Shown here: one piece after another, positions 22,288 through 25,092 of the stretch | How positions within the stretch are numbered: position 1 is the stretch's first letter | Layout: each line of letters opens with the position of its first letter | Source: a virus | DNA length: 25,092 bases | Virus record (IMG/VR): IMGVR_UViG_3300033141_003730 | Coordinates: 1 to 25,092 of that record | Direction: 5' to 3' (one strand) | Made by a program: the position numbers and the translations under genes | The notes under the pieces: generated by a model | Seen by the model: the letters and a program-made list of their open reading frames with translations, nothing else | Told to the model about the DNA's origin: nothing | Database searches by the model: none

Positions 22288-23370
22288 TCACGAGTTAGCG
22301 CCGCCGGTTTTCCGACGTGACGCAGGCGTGACGCTGGGCGCGGCGGGAAGATCGGGGACGCGGAGGTCCTCGGGCCGCTGGCGATAATACAATTTGGCGG
22401 TGTCGGGCTGGGTCCATCCCATGTAGTGCATCAGCTCGAGCATGGACATGTGCGGCGCGAGGTGGGTTGCAGTGGTGGCGCGGATATCGTGCACCCGGCC
22501 GGGTGGGTATTTGTTGTCCTTGAGGATCTTACGGAGTCGTTTGCGGGCCGCCTGGGAGTAATCGCGGACGCGCCCGTCGGTCGTCGGCAGCGGACGGTCG
22601 TCGGGCCAGAAGTAATAGCCGTTGTTGCCCGGATCGAGCGAGTCGAGGTGATCGCGCAGTTGAGGGGTGAGCGGGATGTCCTGGAGCTGACCGCGCTTGC
22701 CGCGTGCGAAGGAGATCACCCCACGCTTGCGGTCGATGTGCGAGACGTGGAGCTGGAGCACCACGCCGACGCGCTGACCGGACAAGTACAAGAATTTGTA
22801 GAGGTCGCCGAATTGGGGGTCGGCGAACAGGGCGCGCAGCTCCATCTCGGAGTAGATGCGCTGACGCTTCGGAATGTCACGGAAAAATGCGGAGGCGAAC
22901 CAGGGCTTGGAATCGTAGGTGTCGGGCATATAGCCCCAGGAGTCGAGCAGGTTGAGCGCGGAGCGGATGTGAGTGAGGTCCGAGTTTATACCGCGGCGAC
23001 GCCTGCCGTCGGAGCGCAGCTGGGCGGAGTAGGCGTTCAGATGTTCGGGCCGGAGCTGGTCGAGGTAGACTATCCCGCGCCTGGCGAGGTAGCGCTGGAA
23101 GTTGCCGAGGACCGTTTTGTAGCAGGTTCCGGTCTTGTGGTTACGGTTGGCGCGCTTGGCGTCGACGACCTGGTCGAAGGCATCGTCGATTCGGGATCGC
23201 CTGAGGCTTTCTTGCCGCTCGGCCTCGGCGCGCTCGTATGCCCGCCAGAGCATGTGTAGCGGCGTTGACGCCGGCAGGCCGAGCGAGTAGCGGACCCGCC
23301 GGCCATGGGTCTGGGTATCGACCCAGTAGAAGCCGGCGCGCAAAATGAAAGGGGATTTGCGTCGAGCCAT
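22288..23370 (-). CDS. int: Tyrosine-recombinase phage integrase
   Basis: This 360-aa protein catalyses site-specific integration at the tRNA-Arg core. The N-terminal 60 residues form a beta-rich arm-binding-type domain (FILRAGFYWVDTQTHGRRVR). Residues about 60-160 are the core-binding SAM-like domain (YKTVLGNFQRYLARRGI). The catalytic domain has R200 (LSGQR), Lys near 225, H294-D-I-R297, W319 in place of the usual His in 'GH', and nucleophile Y328 (TAKLYYR). AGGAGG lies before ATG 23370. The gene begins only 9 bases after the repressor stop, so both are probably on one transcript. The last codons overlap an arm-type site. Confidence 0.93.
   Translation of the reverse strand: MARRKSPFILRAGFYWVDTQTHGRRVRYSLGLPASTPLHMLWRAYERAEAERQESLRRSRIDDAFDQVVDAKRANRNHKTGTCYKTVLGNFQRYLARRGIVYLDQLRPEHLNAYSAQLRSDGRRRRGINSDLTHIRSALNLLDSWGYMPDTYDSKPWFASAFFRDIPKRQRIYSEMELRALFADPQFGDLYKFLYLSGQRVGVVLQLHVSHIDRKRGVISFARGKRGQLQDIPLTPQLRDHLDSLDPGNNGYYFWPDDRPLPTTDGRVRDYSQAARKRLRKILKDNKYPPGRVHDIRATTATHLAPHMSMLELMHYMGWTQPDTAKLYYRQRPEDLRVPDLPAAPSVTPASRRKTGGANS
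22316..22334. repeat. Arm-type integrase-binding motif, right arm of attP, inside the integrase gene
   Basis: Same 19 bases as at 22065-22083 (two CGTGACGC units, 11 bp apart). It lies within the codons for the last 15 residues of the integrase, so the binding site and the C-terminal coding sequence coincide. Confidence 0.7.
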
Positions 23371-23379
23371 GGCTGCCTC

Positions 23380-24024
23380 CTAAAACGCCTTGTGTGTGTA
23401 AATCGTTTGGACGACAGGCCAGATAGATACAACCTCGCTCTCTGAAATGAGTATGGATGCGTCTTTGCAGTTGAGCGGCTCCAGAACAAGCCTGCCTTCT
23501 CCTACAGGGCTAATCCTCTTGACGTATGCTTTTTCCTTAGCGCGGATGAAAAACACGCCCTCTCCAGATTTTGTAAAAGGAGCGTTCGGCGAGATTATCA
23601 GCCTATCTCCGATAGAGAAGCGTGGCTCAAGAGAGTTGTCTTGCACATCCAAGGCAAAGGCGTCTGGGTCGCAGACATCCGTATAGATATAGCCCATGCA
23701 GCCATCAGCGCTTGGGGTTCCCGCTAGCGTCCATGCCCACGTATCTACAATCGAGCCGTTAACCTTGCCCGCAATTTCAATCGGGGGAGATGAACGATAC
23801 TTCACTTTTTGCTCTGCTACAGCAAGAGGAAAGGTATCGTAGAGGTCTTCAATTCGCAGCTCAAGGATCTGAGCTATGCGGTAGACGGTGCTCGGCTCAG
23901 GCTGTCTCTTGCCGGTAAGCCACTTACTGATTTCGCTGTCGCTTTTCCCGAGCCGGTGAGCCAGATCGATTTGCTTCATTCCTCGTTTTTTCAGCGCCAG
24001 TTTAACTATCATAGAGTTGAACAT
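23380..24024 (-). CDS. LexA/cI-type lysogeny repressor
   Basis: From ATG 24024 (GGAGAG upstream) the product is 214 aa. Residues about 5-62 are an HTH_3 DNA-binding domain (KQIDLAHRLGKSDSEISKWL). Residues about 80-205 form a LexA-like S24 peptidase domain with catalytic S131 (DNSLEPRFSIGDRL) and K169 (AYVKRI). The IEIAGKV segment (A85-G86) is a possible self-cleavage site, so SOS-induced inactivation is plausible. It keeps the prophage silent by binding the divergent promoter region. A longer frame from 24201 would erase the promoters and is rejected. The integrase gene follows directly. Confidence 0.9.
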   Translation of the reverse strand: MFNSMIVKLALKKRGMKQIDLAHRLGKSDSEISKWLTGKRQPEPSTVYRIAQILELRIEDLYDTFPLAVAEQKVKYRSSPPIEIAGKVNGSIVDTWAWTLAGTPSADGCMGYIYTDVCDPDAFALDVQDNSLEPRFSIGDRLIISPNAPFTKSGEGVFFIRAKEKAYVKRISPVGEGRLVLEPLNCKDASILISESEVVSIWPVVQTIYTHKAF

Positions 24025-24052
24025 CGCTTTCTCTCCAAATCCTACCATAAAA

Positions 24053-24082
24053 AATATAACCCCTCTTGACGCGATAGTCAAG
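24053..24082 (-). promoter_or_regulatory. Leftward repressor promoter with overlapping operator dyad
   Basis: On the minus strand, TTGACT (24081-24076), a 17-base spacer and TATATT (24058-24053) precede the repressor ATG by about 28 bases. The dyad CTTGAC-6-GTCAAG (24065-24082) overlaps the -35, so repressor or Cro bound there would control this promoter. Confidence 0.8.
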
Positions 24083-24110
24083 GGAAAATTAAAAGAAATG
24101 TCCTTTGGGG

Positions 24111-24139
24111 TTGACTTGGCGCATCCGCCAACATATATT
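24111..24139 (+). promoter_or_regulatory. Rightward early promoter with dyad in the spacer
   Basis: TTGACT (24111-24116), a 17-base spacer and TATATT (24134-24139) match the leftward promoter's hexamers exactly. The spacer holds TTGGCG-CATC-CGCCAA (24116-24131), a perfect 6-bp dyad. It drives the Cro-like gene and those after it. Confidence 0.8.
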
Positions 24140-24176
24140 GAGAAGTATGGACGACTGAGGACACGGGGGTTGAGAC

Positions 24177-24389
24177 ATGCAAGCGCACTTCTCGGGGGCA
24201 AGGGCCAAACAACTCCGACTCAAACAAAAGCTCAGTCAAGACAAACTCGGCCAGAGAACCGGCTGGGACATCACCTTTATCTCTCGCCTTGAGAGCGGCC
24301 GCGTGCGCGATCCGCGGGTGTCGACCGTATGGAAGCTCGCCTGCGCGCTCGACCGCAAGGTAGAGGATTTCTTCGAGGTCGAGCGATGA
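24177..24389 (+). CDS. Cro-like XRE-family DNA-binding protein
   Basis: This 70-aa protein is almost entirely one HTH_3 domain: LRLKQKLSQDKLGQRTGWD, then TFISRLESGRVRDP and WKLACALDRKVEDFF. It is the first gene of the rightward early operon, divergent from the repressor, the standard place for Cro. It should compete with the repressor for operators and favour lytic growth. The stop overlaps the next gene's start (ATGA). Confidence 0.85.
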   Translation: MQAHFSGARAKQLRLKQKLSQDKLGQRTGWDITFISRLESGRVRDPRVSTVWKLACALDRKVEDFFEVER

Positions 24390-24733
24390 GCTACCACGAC
24401 GTTCCCCATCCGCATCCGCGCCAAATCCCCAAGGCGACAATCGTCTGGCGCAAGGATTCTCCTTACACAGTTGGCCATATCAGCCCCGACGGTTTTACTC
24501 CCCTTACAGACCCGAAATACGCCGAACTCGAGGCGCTTGAGGCGGCACGGCTCAAGGCGTTGTGGTCCAAGCCGTGGCTCAGCCCACGCGAGCTGCAAAT
24601 ATACCTCGACCGGGGCGACGGATCGGTGCGGCGATTCGTCGAGCGCTACCGGATTCGCAGGCGCTCGGTGGGCTCGCGGACGTGGGTAGTCGCGCGCGCG
24701 GACGTGGATAGGGTGCTGAGGAGAAGAGCGTGA
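24386..24733 (+). CDS. Excisionase/MerR-like small DNA-binding protein
   Basis: ATG 24386 overlaps the Cro stop. The 115-aa protein has an N-terminal extension (HPRQIPKATIVWRKDSPYTV) and a C-terminal half resembling an excisionase-family winged helix (HTH_17 type): WLSPRELQIYLDRGDGSVRR, then GSRTWVVARADVDRVLRRR. Such proteins direct excision or regulate early genes. Distance from the integrase and divergent orientation make 'excisionase' possible but unproven. A further 4-base overlap (GTGA) leads into the next gene. Confidence 0.6.
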   Translation: MSYHDVPHPHPRQIPKATIVWRKDSPYTVGHISPDGFTPLTDPKYAELEALEAARLKALWSKPWLSPRELQIYLDRGDGSVRRFVERYRIRRRSVGSRTWVVARADVDRVLRRRA

Positions 24734-24996
24734 GTCTGAAAGTCAACCCTAGATGGGGACAGGGGCGCAGCCTGGGGTTCATCGACAAGCACGACCGCGA
24801 GTGGAGCCACCGCCTCACGACCGCCGTCGGGCCGACGATTTATTTCGGCTCTCGATGCGACTCCAGGGGAGCGTTCCGCACGCCTCCGATGACAGACATC
24901 AGCCTGCAAATAGGATCGGAGCACGTGGTATTGGGGCGTCACCATGCCTGCGAGTTCGCGCGCACGATCCTGGCCCTGTGTGGAGAAGAGCAGTGA
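24730..24996 (+). CDS. Hypothetical early protein
   Basis: GTG 24730 overlaps the previous stop. The 88-aa product (MSLKVNPRWGQGRSLGFIDK, then DISLQIGSEHVVLGRHHACE and FARTILALCG) has no recognised family. Its position in the translationally coupled early operon supports it as a real gene. It overlaps the following gene by 4 bases. Confidence 0.6.
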   Translation: MSLKVNPRWGQGRSLGFIDKHDREWSHRLTTAVGPTIYFGSRCDSRGAFRTPPMTDISLQIGSEHVVLGRHHACEFARTILALCGEEQ

Positions 24997-25092
24997 AGCT
25001 AGGCGTCAAGTGTCCGCGGTGCGGTCGCGACGGCGGCTGGGAGCCGCGCCTCGACAACGAGGGCAACCGCGACGGCTATTACTGCCGTTACG
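24993..25092 (+). CDS. Zinc-finger-type protein, N-terminal part (runs off the window)
   Basis: GTG 24993 overlaps the previous stop (GTGA). The visible 33 residues begin MKLGVKCPRCGRDGGWEPRL and contain C7-P-R-C10, then GYYCRY with a third Cys at 31. This suggests a zinc ribbon whose fourth ligand lies beyond the window. Small zinc-ribbon proteins are common in early phage operons; function unknown. Confidence 0.55.
   Translation, partial: MKLGVKCPRCGRDGGWEPRLDNEGNRDGYYCRY

Noticed and set aside
22211-22290. Complete tRNA-Arg gene
   Set aside because: Only the anticodon arm, T arm and acceptor 3' strand are present; the sequence toward the integrase has no D arm or 5' acceptor strand.
22426-23259. 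Plus-strand open frame of 277 codons opposite the integrase
   Set aside because: The integrase frame has all catalytic motifs; the antisense product is Val/Glu-rich without family features.

Overview
This window reads as part of a temperate tailed-phage genome (siphovirus-like, HK97-fold capsid). GC content is roughly 60% by eye, and almost every gene in the left 20 kb lies on the + strand with 4-14 base overlaps. The host cannot be named from sequence alone. The attachment core is the 3' half of a tRNA-Arg(ACG) with an encoded CCA, and two gene products have lipoproteins' signal sequences. A Gram-negative, possibly deltaproteobacterial, host is a guess.

Layout. 1-7.9 kb: packaging and head module (end of a probable small terminase, large terminase, portal, minor head protein, virion-morphogenesis protein, scaffold, P22-like major capsid protein, a Rossmann-like MptE/DUF115-type protein, connector). 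7.9-17.4 kb: tail module (tail terminator-like protein, tail tube, chaperone pair joined by a -1 frameshift, tape measure, distal tail protein, and a large tail-tip protein carrying a LamG-like and a CBM96/DNRLRE-like domain). 17.4-20.6 kb: a terminator, a holin-like membrane protein, two lipoproteins, a glycoside-hydrolase-like TIM-barrel protein, a small basic amphipathic protein, and a strong terminator facing the late genes.

20.5-22.0 kb (minus strand): a four-gene accessory operon driven by a near-consensus promoter whose spacer holds a perfect palindrome. Its first gene joins a zinc ribbon to a domain resembling Csx16, a type III CRISPR accessory (ring nuclease) family. Its last gene is a small helix-turn-helix protein. 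This resembles an anti-CRISPR/Aca operon and is the most interesting part of the window.

22.0-25.1 kb: an attP-like site (tRNA-Arg core plus repeated arm-type motifs on both sides), a tyrosine integrase, and a LexA/cI-type repressor on the minus strand. Divergent promoters with operator-like dyads follow, then a Cro-like gene and the start of the rightward early operon, which runs off the window.

Phage genes flank the tRNA fragment on both sides. The sequence therefore looks like the unintegrated (circular or packaged) form, or tandem prophages, rather than a simple prophage edge. Two structural genes (large terminase and minor head protein) appear frameshifted. This may be sequencing error or real decay.
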